Shown: piece after piece, positions 20,961-21,342 of the stretch
Position numbering within the stretch: the first letter of the stretch is position 1
Layout: each line of letters opens with the position of its first letter
Origin: a virus
DNA length: 21,342 bases
IMG/VR virus record: IMGVR_UViG_3300032220_001606
Location: 1-21,342 of that record
Direction: 5' to 3' (one strand)
The notes under the pieces: model-generated
What the model saw: only the letters and a program-made list of their open reading frames with translations
What the model was told of the DNA's origin: nothing
Database searches by the model: none
Translations under genes and position numbers: made by a program

Positions 20961-21342
20961 GCAATTTCAACTTTGTTAAAGCTGTACGTCAAATCTCGAT
21001 GCCATCAACAACCAAGTTAGTGGCAATCACTTTGGCTACATACGCTGATTATGAAACTGGTGAATGTTATCCATCTATCCAAACGCTCATGGACGATACT
21101 GGACTATCAAATCGAGCAGTGGGCTTACACATTAAACACATCGAAAATTTAGGAATATTGGTTGTAGATCGTTCAAATGGTCGTCGATCTTATTATCGTT
21201 TTGATGTGGAAATTCTCTCAAAAGCAGTGACGCAGGGTCACAGCTCGGATAATGAAAGCAGTGACTCTGATAACAATACCAGTGACTCTGACGACAGTGA
21301 ACCAGTGACTCTCACGCAACAACCAGTGACTCTGGTGCAAAA
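20957..21342 (+). CDS. Replication-initiation (O-like) protein, 5' part
   Basis: Open at the right edge; 128 codons are visible, starting with an ATGA overlap. Residues about 10-85 form a winged-helix DNA-binding domain (STTKLVAITLATYADYETGECYPSIQTLMDDTGLSNRAVGLHIKHIENLGILVV), as in phage O-type and HTH_36 initiators. A low-complexity, Ser/Asp-rich linker follows, coded by phased DNA repeats that probably are the origin. A helicase-loading part should lie beyond the window, followed by a DnaB- or DnaC-type gene. Confidence 0.85.
   Translation, partial: MSNFNFVKAVRQISMPSTTKLVAITLATYADYETGECYPSIQTLMDDTGLSNRAVGLHIKHIENLGILVVDRSNGRRSYYRFDVEILSKAVTQGHSSDNESSDSDNNTSDSDDSEPVTLTQQPVTLVQ
21225..21335. 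repeat. Iteron-like repeats, candidate replication origin
   Basis: Five copies of CAGTGACtct start at 21225 (variant CAGTGACGC), 21259, 21280, 21303 and 21324, with a partial CAGTGAAC at 21295. The last four steps are 21-23 bp, two helical turns. The copies at 21259 and 21280 are read as SDS and those at 21303 and 21324 as VTL, so the conserved thing is the DNA. The first copy belongs to a GTGAC-N5-GTCAC palindrome (21227-21241). Lambda carries its origin iterons in the same place, inside gene O. Confidence 0.7.

Overview
The window comes from a low-GC gammaproteobacterium, most likely Acinetobacter. The pointers are the codon and base composition, a umuDC operon behind a 21-bp TTGAAT-N9-ATTCAA palindrome (the layout reported for UmuD-type repressor sites in Acinetobacter), and a prophage early region of a kind common in that genus. 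The genus call rests on remembered family resemblance, not on a search.

Left part (1-6600), chromosome or an accessory island: the 3' end of a DUF4142 gene, a glycine-zipper stress-type protein, a decayed lipoprotein gene, then a leftward SOS operon (umuD, umuC, a 72-aa protein and a small frameshifted gene). Next come about 780 bases with no protein gene but with repeats, hairpins, a promoter candidate and a strong rightward terminator (possible structured RNA), a leftward SRAP/YedK-type DNA-protein crosslink gene, and a rightward two-TM coiled-coil protein.

Junction (6660-8550): a leftward tyrosine integrase with an unusual long C-terminal extension. It is followed by a short segment with direct repeats and a truncated ORF ending in a Dus-like VAPMAG motif. 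This looks like an attachment site, perhaps the joint between two elements.

Right part (8549-21342), lambdoid-type prophage early region. A leftward operon runs from an operator-controlled promoter near 16000 to a terminator at 8533. It encodes a small phage protein, a DUF2303 protein, a membrane protein, small unknowns, YqaJ-type exonuclease, RecT annealase, a UvrD-like helicase, a tiny membrane peptide and a PrtN/excisionase-like protein. A terminator at 14686-14720 and an own start region split it in part. The immunity region holds a leftward S24 repressor with a downstream lipoprotein gene, a rightward YdaS/Cro-like gene, and five copies of a GAAC-N5-GTTC operator placed on three recognisable promoters.

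Rightward from Cro, a tightly overlapped operon (mostly ATGA junctions) encodes a ribbon-helix-helix protein, four Cys-rich small proteins, a tiny membrane peptide, unknowns, a PD-(D/E)XK nuclease-like protein and the start of a replication-initiation protein. Inside that last gene lie phased repeats that keep their DNA sequence in two different reading frames, which is what a lambda-like origin embedded in an O-type gene would look like. Structural genes would be expected beyond the right edge.
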